From NCBI GenBank assembly GCA_020628935.1, contig JAHDEG010000003.1, positions 124,001 through 188,000 on the forward strand: 64,000 nt of DNA, given 5' to 3'. Shown one piece after another: positions 8,228-17,085 of this stretch (within the stretch, counting starts at the first letter, position 1; every line of letters starts with the position of its first letter). The DNA is from Flavobacteriales bacterium. GTDB lineage: Bacteria; Bacteroidota; Bacteroidia; Flavobacteriales_G; JALEGO01. The position numbers and the translations under genes are program-made. The notes under the pieces are model-generated. The model did not search any database, was not told where the DNA came from, and saw only the letters and a list, made by a program, of their open reading frames with translations.

Positions 8228-9796
8228 ATGGATAACATACTTGAAAAGCCTGTTAGTAAACAATTTTCTAAAGAATTGCCTGCCGACAAAATTGAAGAAA
8301 ATTTCACCCGCCAAGTTAATGAAGCATGTTTTTCATTTGCTGACACAAGAGTTCCTACAAACCCCTCATTAGTTCATTTTTCATCAGAGTTACTAGCTGA
8401 TTTAAATGTTAAAATAAATAATAACTCTGAATTTGTTCGTGTAATGAGTGGAGCTATCCCGTTTAAAGATTTTAAATCTTATGCGATGTGCTACGGAGGG
8501 CATCAGTTTGGGCATTGGGCTGGCCAACTGGGTGACGGGAGGGCGATAAATATTGCTGAATTTGAATTTAATAAGGTTAATTGGCAATTTCAACTTAAGG
8601 GAGCAGGTCCAACGCCTTATTCTAGAAGGGGCGATGGTTTAGCTGTTTTAAGATCATCCATTAGAGAATACTTGTGTAGTGAAGCAATGCACCATTTGGG
8701 AGTGCCAACAACTAGAGCTCTTTCACTTGTTAAAACAGGAGATTTAGTTACTCGAGATATATTATATAATGGCAATCCAGAGAACGAACAAGGGGCAATA
8801 GTTTGCCGAGCTTCTCCAAGTTTCATCAGATTTGGTAGTTTTGAGATTTTTACTTCCCGAAAAGATATTAAGAACCTTCAAAAACTCGCAGATTATACAA
8901 TTAACCACCATTATTCTTATTTAGGAACTCCTTCCAAAAAAACATACATTCAATTTTTTAAAGAGGTAGCTAACCGTACTCGCGAAATGATTATTCATTG
9001 GCAAAGAGTGGGTTTCGTACATGGCGTTATGAATACCGATAATATGTCAATACTTGGTTTAACGATAGATTATGGCCCCTATGGATGGCTAGAAAATTTT
9101 GATCCTGGTTGGACGCCAAATACGACAGACTCTCAATATAGAAGATATCGCTTCGGAAATCAAGCAAGTGTTGCATTATGGAATTTAAATCAGCTTGCAA
9201 ATGCGTTATATCCTTTAATTGAACAAGTTGAACCCCTACAGAAAATACTAAGTGAATTTAGAACGAGCTATCTGATTGATTACCATAAAATGATGGCCGA
9301 CAAACTGGGGTTGTATCAATTAAATAAAATACCTAAACAATTTCTTAAGGATTTAGAAACAAATTTGACAAAGTCTGAAATAGATTACACTTTTTTTTTC
9401 AGAGAGTTATCAGATAACAGCAACCAAGTTGAAGAGGATTTTTGGGCTATTATAGAAAAAACAAGCTACCTAAATTTAAAAGCGTTACATCCACATAAAG
9501 AAGGTTGGACTACATGGTTTTCTCATTACGTTAATTTATTTATCAAGGAAGGTATAGACGTTACAGAAAGAGAAAACAAAATGAAAGCTGTAAATCCTAA
9601 GTTTGTTTTACGAAATTACATGGCACAATTAGCGATTGATGATGCCGAAAAAGGAGATTATAACCTTTTAAATGAATTGTATCAGTTGTTGTTAAAACCC
9701 TATGATGATCAGCCAAAAATGAATAAGTGGTATGCAAAACGACCCGATTGGGCGAAGCATAAGGTAGGTTGCTCAATGTTATCGTGCAGTTCTTAA
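8228..9796 (+). CDS. selO: Protein adenylyltransferase SelO (YdiU family)
   Basis: A pseudokinase-fold enzyme that transfers AMP to Ser/Thr/Tyr of target proteins, linked to redox stress. The 522-residue length matches bacterial SelO/YdiU. Visible family motifs are GGHQFGHWAGQLGDGRA, QLKGAGPTPYSRRGDG, the catalytic-loop region HGVMNTDNMSILGLTIDYGP and WKxxM-like C-terminal helices. The chain ends in CSMLSCSS, the cysteine tail typical of the family that can form an intramolecular disulphide. It is followed 17 bases later by msrA, and together with ytxJ this forms an oxidative-damage group. Confidence 0.95.
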   Translation: MDNILEKPVSKQFSKELPADKIEENFTRQVNEACFSFADTRVPTNPSLVHFSSELLADLNVKINNNSEFVRVMSGAIPFKDFKSYAMCYGGHQFGHWAGQLGDGRAINIAEFEFNKVNWQFQLKGAGPTPYSRRGDGLAVLRSSIREYLCSEAMHHLGVPTTRALSLVKTGDLVTRDILYNGNPENEQGAIVCRASPSFIRFGSFEIFTSRKDIKNLQKLADYTINHHYSYLGTPSKKTYIQFFKEVANRTREMIIHWQRVGFVHGVMNTDNMSILGLTIDYGPYGWLENFDPGWTPNTTDSQYRRYRFGNQASVALWNLNQLANALYPLIEQVEPLQKILSEFRTSYLIDYHKMMADKLGLYQLNKIPKQFLKDLETNLTKSEIDYTFFFRELSDNSNQVEEDFWAIIEKTSYLNLKALHPHKEGWTTWFSHYVNLFIKEGIDVTERENKMKAVNPKFVLRNYMAQLAIDDAEKGDYNLLNELYQLLLKPYDDQPKMNKWYAKRPDWAKHKVGCSMLSCSS

Positions 9797-9813
9797 TAAG
9801 TTAAATTAATACT

Positions 9814-10311
9814 ATGAAAAATTTTAATAAAGCCTATATAGCAGGAGGATGTTTTTGGGGGATGGAGGACCTTTTTAGGTACAGAGAAGGAATTATTGAT
9901 ACTGAAGTTGGTTATCAAGGAGGCGAGAATGAAAATCCAACTTATCGATATCACCCAGGACATGCCGAAAGCGTGGAACTAACCTATGACCCTTCAAAAA
10001 CTAGCTTTAAAGAGATACTAGATTATTTTTTTAGAATACATAATCCTACAACAGTAAATCAACAAGGTAATGATAGAGGATCAAGCTACCGTTCAACTAT
10101 TTTTATACAAAATGAGGAAGAACGAAAAATTGCCGAAGAAATAATTGAAATCGTTAACAAATCTGGCCGGTGGGATAGTAAAGTAGTAACTACTTTAGAG
10201 CCGTTTGCACCTTTTTGGCCAGCAGAACCAAATCATCAAGATTATCTAGTTAAAAACCCTAACGGGTATACCTGCCACTTTGAGCGTTTTGAACATACGT
10301 TTTTAGAATAA
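9814..10311 (+). CDS. msrA: Peptide-methionine (S)-S-oxide reductase MsrA
   Basis: Repairs methionine S-sulfoxide in proteins using thioredoxin. The 165-residue protein has the catalytic GGCFWG motif with C13 as nucleophile, followed by the substrate-pocket residues of MEDLFR. YQGG, the YHPGHAE loop, the HNPTTVNQQGNDRG stretch and the NHQDYL segment are all family signatures. No MsrB domain is fused. The gene follows selO by 17 bases and is likely co-transcribed with it. Confidence 0.97.
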   Translation: MKNFNKAYIAGGCFWGMEDLFRYREGIIDTEVGYQGGENENPTYRYHPGHAESVELTYDPSKTSFKEILDYFFRIHNPTTVNQQGNDRGSSYRSTIFIQNEEERKIAEEIIEIVNKSGRWDSKVVTTLEPFAPFWPAEPNHQDYLVKNPNGYTCHFERFEHTFLE

Positions 10312-10451
10312 TACAAATATACTTATACTAGAGCTTGAGTTTGTGGTTACTTTTAATAGTTAATCACTCTCACATAACACACTTGTAAGTAAAACGTATT
10401 AAGAACCGTCTACAGCATTAGAAGTGGAATTAACACCAAATATATATTGAC

Positions 10452-10787
10452 ATGAAAAATTGGAATTCAATAAATACAGAAGAACAGGTAATGAAAATCA
10501 TTGAAAAGTCAGCTTTAAAGCCCCAAATTATTTTTAAGGATAGTGTTAGTTGTGGAATAAGCGCTCACGCTAAAAGTAAATTAATAGAGGGTAATGAATT
10601 AGTCACAGGCAGAGCAGACTTTAATTATTTAGATTTACTTTCTTACCGAAGTGTTTCAAATTATATTGCTGACATCTTAAGTGTTACACATCAATCACCG
10701 CAAGTGATAGTTTTAAAGAATAAGGAGGTTGTATACAACACATCACACAACAATATTGAACCTGAACTTATTGCTCAGTATTTATAA
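10452..10787 (+). CDS. ytxJ: YtxJ-type monothiol bacilliredoxin-like protein
   Basis: A 111-residue thioredoxin-fold protein of the YtxJ family (bacillithiol system redox-active protein). The motif FKDSVSCGISAHAK carries the single active-site Cys followed by GIS. Family members usually have a KHSxxCxIS-like motif, so the fit is good with small changes. The end of the fold is seen in HQSPQVIVLKN. It is thought to act in thiol reduction or de-bacillithiolation in species that make bacillithiol. Its place downstream of selO and msrA (140-base gap) fits a redox-repair role. Confidence 0.82.
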   Translation: MKNWNSINTEEQVMKIIEKSALKPQIIFKDSVSCGISAHAKSKLIEGNELVTGRADFNYLDLLSYRSVSNYIADILSVTHQSPQVIVLKNKEVVYNTSHNNIEPELIAQYL

Positions 10788-10811
10788 CGAAGTATTCGTA
10801 ATGTAAAACAA

Positions 10812-10846
10812 AAAACCTCTTACATAATTCTTATGTAAGAGGTTTT
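10812..10846. terminator. Bidirectional rho-independent terminator
   Basis: A perfect 16-bp stem (arms 10812-10827 and 10831-10846) with a 3-base loop, flanked by an A run on one side and a T run on the other. It separates the rightward ytxJ gene from the leftward tRNA gene and can stop transcription from both directions. Confidence 0.88.
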
Positions 10847-10858
10847 AATTTCCCAATG

Positions 10859-10932
10859 TGGGCCCACATGGGCTCGAACCATGGACCCCCTGATTATGAG
10901 TCAGGTGCTCTAACCAGCTGAGCTATGAGCCC
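10859..10932 (-). tRNA. tRNA with CAU anticodon (Met elongator or Ile2)
   Basis: A 74-base cloverleaf on the minus strand. The acceptor stem is GGGCTCA/TGGGCCC with one G-U pair, followed by D arm GCTC/GAGC, anticodon stem CCTGA/TCAGG with loop CTCATAA, a 5-base variable loop and T arm CATGG/CCATG. Discriminator is A and CCA is not encoded. The CAU anticodon serves methionine, or isoleucine AUA if C34 becomes lysidine. Sequence alone did not let me separate the two. Confidence 0.95.
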
Positions 10933-10994
10933 TCTTCTTAAAGAAGGAATTCAAAGGTAGATTTTATACTTGAAATTACAAAATGTATTTAATG

Positions 10995-12851
10995 CTAAAA
11001 ATCAGTGTCAACGGTAATTGATTCACCAACTTCGTCAAATGAAGTGGCATTAATAGGAACATCTGACACCACATTGGAGATTCTTATTTTTTTATTTACA
11101 GCAGCTGCTCCTCCAATGTGCCCTATAAAAGTATCGTTAAAACCGGATACATTAACATTTTTAAAAATTAGTTTGCTTTTTGTGTCGTCTACGTTATTTC
11201 CGTTATGCATACTAAAGGGAGGGCTCACAGCATCCATACTAGTTCCAAAATAGTTTCCCGAAATTACAAACTTACCTATTGAAGCACCAGCAGTACCTCC
11301 GTGATAAAAATTTACAAATGCGTTGCTACCTAAATAATCAATTGCTTTACAATCCTCACAATTAAAGAAAAAGTTACCGTCATTTTTATTCGGTCTGAAC
11401 CTGCATATATCCGTACTATATATGCTGTCGGATATCCAGTTTTTAATATCTATATATACGTTACAGTTATTATCTGCTTTTAGCCAGTCGAATATAATCC
11501 CATTGTGCTCTCTTTCTGGCTGAGAAGTTTTGTTTGTTAGTATGTCTGAATAAAAGTCAGTTGAATCTAAATAACAATCAAAACCATACCGAGGAGGTAA
11601 AGAGTGGAATTTTATTTTCACTGTTGCATTATTGAATGCGAGTGCCTGCCAAAAACCAGTAGTAGGTACCGATTTATATTGCTTTTCAATTTCAATGTCT
11701 AAGTAGCTTCTTTCTGTGGGGAAACTTCCTACAGTTCCATAACCGTTTGTATATTTGAAATGACCACCGTTATTTCTAAAAATAAAGTTTTTAATATATA
11801 ACTTATTTACTTCGTTAAATTGTTTGTCTATTTTGAATAAAAATTGCAAGTCAATGGTATCAAACACAGCTGTAGATATCAGACTTGAACTGTCAAGTTG
11901 TATTAAAGAAGAAGTGCTATCGAGACTTTTGTAATTAAGAAGTCCCTTGATTTTTGTAATTCCACCCGAAAGATCATAAAATAATGGGTGATAACCATTA
12001 ATTGTTTCAAAAGATACCTGGTTAAAATTATATGAAACTCCGTTCTTGCATAAAGAGGTTTCTTCTTCGGTTCCTTCTCTCATAGCTCCAGAACTTACAT
12101 TTCCTGAAGTATAAGTTCCATGACTTACAATTATTTGATCTCCACTATTTGCACTATCTTTCGCTGCCCATGGATCAGCACAAGGTAAACAAGTGTATCC
12201 TTTTTTACAATTACTGTTATCGCCATTTATGGACACATACCATATGTTTCCAGTGCTATCACATGAAACAAGATCGCTAATTGCTGTTTTATAAATAATA
12301 TTACTATCGTTTATTGTAAGTACGCTGTCGTTGTCTGTAGAATTTTGCATTCCGTCTATCCTAACAGGATCGCTTGAAGATTTAATGTGAAGTTTAGTTG
12401 AAGGGTTATTTGTACCCAAACCAATATTTCCAGTACTTAGTATTCTTAACCTTTCAGTTGCGTTTGTTTTTAAAACTAAATCTTGGGCATCTGTTGTTCC
12501 CAAAAAGTTTGTTCCAGCGGTAGTTGCTTCGTTTCCCGATAAACCCCAACTATTATTATTACCACTTGTTATTTCTTTTTCCCAAACAGGTACTGTTGTT
12601 GTTCCTGTGTTTACATATATTGCACCAAGGTCGGTATCATATACAATTAAACCAGTAGCAGGTAAGGGTATAGATGTTCTTTGTGCTGTAGTCATTCTTG
12701 GCACTAGCAATCCTTTAGTAGTAGATTTTAAATCTAATATTGAGGATGAATTTGGTATACTACCATCTTCGCTAATCCCAACGGATTGAGAATGGCCAAA
12801 ATTATTGCAAAAGAACAGTATAATTGATAGGAGATAAATTAATCTATTCAT
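10995..12851 (-). CDS. Secreted beta-helix protein with tail-fibre-like N-terminal region
   Basis: A 618-residue exported protein with a signal peptide ending near GHSQS. Residues of about 22-160 resemble the Bacteroidota repeat seen at the base of surface fibres: SSILDLKSTTKGLLVPRMT, GLIVYDTDLGAIYVNTG and GNIGLGTNNPSTKLHI. A short Cys-rich linker (NCKKGYTCLPCADP) leads into a long stretch rich in Asn, Ile and Phe that reads like right-handed parallel beta-helix coils. No canonical T9SS sorting tail is evident at the C-terminus, so the export route is uncertain. Probable surface or extracellular structural protein, possibly glycan-binding. Confidence 0.7.
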   Translation of the reverse strand: MNRLIYLLSIILFFCNNFGHSQSVGISEDGSIPNSSSILDLKSTTKGLLVPRMTTAQRTSIPLPATGLIVYDTDLGAIYVNTGTTTVPVWEKEITSGNNNSWGLSGNEATTAGTNFLGTTDAQDLVLKTNATERLRILSTGNIGLGTNNPSTKLHIKSSSDPVRIDGMQNSTDNDSVLTINDSNIIYKTAISDLVSCDSTGNIWYVSINGDNSNCKKGYTCLPCADPWAAKDSANSGDQIIVSHGTYTSGNVSSGAMREGTEEETSLCKNGVSYNFNQVSFETINGYHPLFYDLSGGITKIKGLLNYKSLDSTSSLIQLDSSSLISTAVFDTIDLQFLFKIDKQFNEVNKLYIKNFIFRNNGGHFKYTNGYGTVGSFPTERSYLDIEIEKQYKSVPTTGFWQALAFNNATVKIKFHSLPPRYGFDCYLDSTDFYSDILTNKTSQPEREHNGIIFDWLKADNNCNVYIDIKNWISDSIYSTDICRFRPNKNDGNFFFNCEDCKAIDYLGSNAFVNFYHGGTAGASIGKFVISGNYFGTSMDAVSPPFSMHNGNNVDDTKSKLIFKNVNVSGFNDTFIGHIGGAAAVNKKIRISNVVSDVPINATSFDEVGESITVDTDF

Positions 12852-12930
12852 GTGCAGGAGATTTTAATTTCCTACATGAATACGTGATTACTTATCTTAT
12901 GGTTACACGTTAAGTAATTGTAATATAAAA

Positions 12931-14718
12931 TTAATCTAGCTTAAGTACTGCCATAAATGCAGCCTGAGGAATTTCTACATTACCGACTTGTCGCATTCGT
13001 TTTTTACCTTTTTTCTGTTTTTCTAAAAGTTTTCTTTTTCTTGAAATGTCACCACCATAACATTTAGCAGTAACATCTTTTCTTAAGGCTTTAACGGTTT
13101 CTCTTGAAATAATTTTTGATCCTATAGCCGCCTGAATTGCAATGTCAAACTGTTGACGAGGAATAAGCTCTCTTAGTTTCTCACACATTCTTTTTCCGAG
13201 GCTATATGCATTGTCTTTATGCACTAATGCTGATAATGCATCAACCGGGTCGCTATTTAATAAAACATCCATCCTAACTAATGCTGAGGTTCTGTAACCT
13301 ATCGGAGCATAATCAAACGATGCGTAACCTTTAGAAATGGTTTTTAGCTTATCATAAAAATCAAAAACAACTTCAGCTAGAGGCATTTCAAAAGATATCT
13401 CAACCCTATCTGTTGTTAAGTAGACTTGGTTTGTAAGTATCCCTCTTTTTTCGATACAAAGTGACATAACTGGTCCTACAAAATCTGTTTTAGTTATAAT
13501 TTGGGCACTGATGAAAGGCTCTTCAATATAATCCAGCTTTACCGGATCTGGCATATCTGAAGGGTTGTTTATGATGGATTGCTCACCTGATTTAACAAAT
13601 GCATTGTAAGAAACATTAGGTACAGTTGTGATAACTGTCATGTCATATTCACGTTCTAATCGCTCCTGAATAATTTCCATATGAAGCATTCCTAAAAAGC
13701 CACATCTAAAACCAAAACCAAGTGCTGCCGATGATTCTGGCTCAAATGTAAGAGACGCATCATTCAATTGAAGCTTTTCCATGGCTTCTCTCAGCTCTTC
13801 ATACTCATCCGTATCTACAGGATAAATTCCTGCAAAAACCATGGGCTTAACATCCTCAAAGCCTTTAATTACATCTTGACAGGGGTTTTTGATAAGCGTA
13901 AGTGTATCACCTACTTTTACTTCTTTAGCAAGTTTAATACCAGAAATAATATAGCCAACATCTCCTGTTTTAACTTCTTTTTTCGGTTCCATTTCTAGCC
14001 TCAGAGTTCCAATTTCATCAGCGCTATATTCTTTACCCGTATTAACAAATTTTACTTTATCACCCTTTTTTATAGAACCGTGTTTTACTTTAAAGTAAGC
14101 TATAATACCTCTGAAGGAATTAAAAACAGAATCAAACACTAAAGCTTGTAGGGGTGCTTCTGGGTCTCCTTCTGGCGCAGGTACACGATCAATTACTGCA
14201 TCTAATATATCAGGTACTCCAAAGCCAGTTTTTCCACTTGCAGAAATAATATCTTCTCTTTTGCCACCAATTAAATCAATGATTTGATCTTTCACTTCCT
14301 CTGGCATTGCACTATCTAAATCCATTTTATTTAAGACAGGTATAATCTCTAAGTCATGCTCTAAGGCTAGGTAAAGATTGGAAATGGTTTGTGCTTGAAT
14401 ACCTTGCGTTGCATCAACAATAAGTAATGCTCCTTCACAAGAAGCAATTGACCTTGAAACTTCGTAAGAAAAATCGACATGGCCAGGTGTATCGATAAGA
14501 TTTAGTGTATACTGCTCACCATCTCTTTCATAATCCATTTGAATGGCATGACTTTTAATTGTGATTCCCCTCTCCCTCTCCAAATCCATATCGTCTAGGG
14601 TTTGGTTTGTTAAGTTTCTAACACTAACTGTTTTGGTTTCTTGCAATAACCTGTCTGCTAATGTGCTTTTGCCATGGTCAATGTGGGCTATAATACAGAA
14701 GTTTCTTATGTTTTTCAT
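12931..14718 (-). CDS. lepA: Elongation factor 4 (LepA)
   Basis: A ribosomal back-translocating GTPase of 595 residues, the normal family length. G1 is AHIDHGKST near residue 10, then the G2 region RERGIT, G3 DTPGH and G4 NKMD. EF-G-like domains II, III and V follow. The LepA-specific C-terminal domain carries ARxxV-type basic segments, here [20 protein letters not shown]. It follows a conserved hypothetical by 42 bases on the same strand. Confidence 0.98.
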   Translation of the reverse strand: MKNIRNFCIIAHIDHGKSTLADRLLQETKTVSVRNLTNQTLDDMDLERERGITIKSHAIQMDYERDGEQYTLNLIDTPGHVDFSYEVSRSIASCEGALLIVDATQGIQAQTISNLYLALEHDLEIIPVLNKMDLDSAMPEEVKDQIIDLIGGKREDIISASGKTGFGVPDILDAVIDRVPAPEGDPEAPLQALVFDSVFNSFRGIIAYFKVKHGSIKKGDKVKFVNTGKEYSADEIGTLRLEMEPKKEVKTGDVGYIISGIKLAKEVKVGDTLTLIKNPCQDVIKGFEDVKPMVFAGIYPVDTDEYEELREAMEKLQLNDASLTFEPESSAALGFGFRCGFLGMLHMEIIQERLEREYDMTVITTVPNVSYNAFVKSGEQSIINNPSDMPDPVKLDYIEEPFISAQIITKTDFVGPVMSLCIEKRGILTNQVYLTTDRVEISFEMPLAEVVFDFYDKLKTISKGYASFDYAPIGYRTSALVRMDVLLNSDPVDALSALVHKDNAYSLGKRMCEKLRELIPRQQFDIAIQAAIGSKIISRETVKALRKDVTAKCYGGDISRKRKLLEKQKKGKKRMRQVGNVEIPQAAFMAVLKLD

Positions 14719-14760
14719 TCTAATTTTTTCGTGTAAGTCAAATTATAATATTCAATAAGA

Positions 14761-15462
14761 TCAAATAATGTCAGTCGCTTCAGTTTTAAACTGATAACCC
14801 AATCTTTTGCCAGTTTGAACTGGTGCATAACGATTAATTTGCTTTATTTCTTGAACGCTAATTTTTTGTACATTATCGTACTGAGGAATAAATAGATCAA
14901 AATCTAAAGTGTAAAGCAAAAGTGATTCAAGTATTTTTCGAATTTCAACATCGTTAATAACCGATTTTGAAAAGTTATTGTACAGAAAGCCAATTTGTCT
15001 TTTGCCTTCAACAAAGTAGTGATTGTCTTTATTTATAAAAACCCTGCCAATTAAGTAGCCCATATCACCATTACGCTCATACTTTAAAGAATCCTTTAAA
15101 AAATTATAAACGTATATGATACCGCAATACGATCGATTTTCATCTTGATGTAAATAAGTAGTTTTCCACATACCGTGGCTTCTATCAAACTGAAAAATAT
15201 TGGTATGCATATGAAACAAGAGAACATCTCCAGCAATGGTTACTTGTACTTCGTATTTATTTTTCACCTTATACTCAACAGGTATTGATGAATCTAAATT
15301 TGGTAACGATTGTTTGATCTCGCCAACTATTTTTTTTATTTGTTTTATGAATCCTTCAAACACATTAAAGGTATTGTTATAAACATCTTGCTTAAGTGTA
15401 CCTTTTAGTTGTATTAACTCAAGTAATGATTCGTAGGCTGTGTTTTCTTTTTTGTTTGACAT
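14761..15462 (-). CDS. Conserved hypothetical protein (233 aa)
   Basis: A soluble protein without signal peptide or membrane helix. The N-terminus (about 1-60) is helical with several Lys-rich heptad-like turns. The middle holds strand-rich segments such as YEVQVTIAGDVLLFHMHTNIFQ and the motif SYCGIIYVYNFL. The C-terminus has a helical region and a charged tail. I recall no named family but the pattern looks like a conserved Bacteroidota protein. It lies 3 bases from proS and upstream of lepA, so it probably belongs to a proS-hypothetical-lepA transcript with a translation theme. Confidence 0.75.
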   Translation of the reverse strand: MSNKKENTAYESLLELIQLKGTLKQDVYNNTFNVFEGFIKQIKKIVGEIKQSLPNLDSSIPVEYKVKNKYEVQVTIAGDVLLFHMHTNIFQFDRSHGMWKTTYLHQDENRSYCGIIYVYNFLKDSLKYERNGDMGYLIGRVFINKDNHYFVEGKRQIGFLYNNFSKSVINDVEIRKILESLLLYTLDFDLFIPQYDNVQKISVQEIKQINRYAPVQTGKRLGYQFKTEATDII

Positions 15463-15465
15463 ATT

Positions 15466-16938
15466 TTAATAAGCTTTAGCGAATACGACTTTTCTTTTAG
15501 AAGGTTTTCCAGTGTATATACACATTCCTTCTTCGGCACTTGACTCGTCTAATAAAATACAACGAATAGTTGCTTTTGTTTCTTTTTTTATTTTTTCTTC
15601 TGTTTCTGAGGTTCCATCCCAATGAGCTAAAATAAATCCCCCTTTAGAACTTAGCGTTTCTTTAAACTCTTCATAGGTATTTACCGTATGAGTATTTTGA
15701 GCTCTGTGATTTTTATTTTTTTGTAATAAGTTTTCTTGTATTTGAACAAGTAAATTTTCTATATATGTATCAATGTTTTCAATTGATACAACTTCTTTAG
15801 TTAACTCGTCTCTTCTTGCAACTTCGACAGTATTGTTTTGTAAATCTCTCGGGCCAATTGCAATTCGGGTAGGAACGCCTTTAAATTCGTACTCTGCAAA
15901 TTTCCAGCCTGGTTTATGAGTGTTTCTGTTATCAAATTTTACGGAAATATTTTTTGCTCTTAGTTTATCAACAATTTCATTAGCCTTTACAGCGATTTCA
16001 TTTAGCTGATCTTCCCCCTTGTAAATAGGGACGATTACAACTTGGGTGGGTGCAATTTTTGGAGGAAGAACTAAGCCTAAATCATCAGAATGCGACATAA
16101 TTAAAGCACCCATCAAACGCGTTGAAACCCCCCAAGAGGTTGCCCAAACGTGTTCGTTTTTCCCTTCTTTGGTGGCGTAAGTTACATCAAACGCTTTTGC
16201 GAAATTTTGCCCTAAAAAATGTGAGGTTCCTGCTTGCAAAGCTTTCCCGTCTTGCATTAATGCTTCAATACAGTAAGTATCAAGTGCTCCTGCAAAACGT
16301 TCAGTTTCTGTTTTTTTTCCTTTTAACACTGAAACTGCCATCCAGTTTTCTGCAAAGTCAGAATAAACACCCAGCATTTTTTCTGTTTCTTCTATTGCTT
16401 CTTCTTTTGTGGCGTGTGCTGTATGTCCTTCTTGCCAAAGAAACTCTGCCGTTCTTAAAAATAAACGAGTTCTCATTTCCCAACGTACAACATTAGCCCA
16501 TTGATTAATAAGTAAAGGTAAATCTCTATAGCTCTGTATCCAGTTTTTATAAGTGTTCCATATAATAGTTTCGGAAGTAGGTCTAACAATTAATTCTTCC
16601 TCCAACTTGGCCTCAGGATCAACAACCACTCCGTTTTCACTATTCTTTAATCTATAATGTGTTACAACTGCACATTCTTTAGCAAATCCCTCAACATGGG
16701 CTGCTTCTTTACTTAGGTACGACTTAGGTATGAATAATGGGAAATAAGCATTCTCATGCCCGGTATCCTTAAACATTTTATCTAATGCGCCTTGCATTTT
16801 TTCCCATATGGCATAGCCATAAGGTTTAATAACCATGCAACCTCTAACATCTGAATTTTCAGCTAAGTCAGCTCGTTTTACTATTTCGTTATACCACTCT
16901 GAATAATTGTCTTTTCTAGTAGGAAAGTTTTTTGCCAT
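15466..16938 (-). CDS. proS: Prolyl-tRNA synthetase, archaeal/eukaryotic-type
   Basis: Charges tRNA-Pro with proline. The 490-residue length and the absence of the long editing insertion mark the short archaeal/eukaryotic-type class common in Bacteroidota. Class II motif 2 is in [20 protein letters not shown], motif 3 in [17 protein letters not shown], and the proline-site segment RPTSETIIW is present. The anticodon-binding domain starts near residue 290 ([10 protein letters not shown]) and the C-terminal zinc-type domain ends in KVVFAKAY. It is the first gene of its minus-strand group. Confidence 0.97.
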   Translation of the reverse strand: MAKNFPTRKDNYSEWYNEIVKRADLAENSDVRGCMVIKPYGYAIWEKMQGALDKMFKDTGHENAYFPLFIPKSYLSKEAAHVEGFAKECAVVTHYRLKNSENGVVVDPEAKLEEELIVRPTSETIIWNTYKNWIQSYRDLPLLINQWANVVRWEMRTRLFLRTAEFLWQEGHTAHATKEEAIEETEKMLGVYSDFAENWMAVSVLKGKKTETERFAGALDTYCIEALMQDGKALQAGTSHFLGQNFAKAFDVTYATKEGKNEHVWATSWGVSTRLMGALIMSHSDDLGLVLPPKIAPTQVVIVPIYKGEDQLNEIAVKANEIVDKLRAKNISVKFDNRNTHKPGWKFAEYEFKGVPTRIAIGPRDLQNNTVEVARRDELTKEVVSIENIDTYIENLLVQIQENLLQKNKNHRAQNTHTVNTYEEFKETLSSKGGFILAHWDGTSETEEKIKKETKATIRCILLDESSAEEGMCIYTGKPSKRKVVFAKAY

Positions 16939-16958
16939 ATTAGGTATTATAAGGAAAG

Positions 16959-16966
16959 CAAAAATA
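16959..16966 (-). promoter_or_regulatory. Candidate -7 element for proS
   Basis: Read on the minus strand this is TATTTTTG, a full match to TAnnTTTG, 20 bases upstream of the proS start. The -33 position has no clear TTG, so support is partial. Confidence 0.3.
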
Positions 16967-17029
16967 CATATGATTTTTATGATAGCCTATACATAACTCG
17001 TTACTTTAGGCATAATTGGCTGAAAACGA

Positions 17030-17062
17030 AAAGAGCCTCACTTAATTTAAGTGAGGCTCTTT
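17030..17062 (-). terminator. Rho-independent terminator of the T9SS adhesin gene
   Basis: A 16-bp perfect stem (AAAGAGCCTCACTTAA and its complement, arms 17030-17045 and 17047-17062) is followed on the minus strand by a T-containing stretch. It lies 23 bases beyond the stop of the adhesin gene and upstream of proS. Confidence 0.85.
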
Positions 17063-17085
17063 AAAATTGTATTGTTATTAAGTAT

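Noticed and set aside
16122-16496. 124-codon frame opposite proS
   Set aside because: Antisense to a well-conserved synthetase, with Leu/Phe-rich composition expected of a shadow frame.
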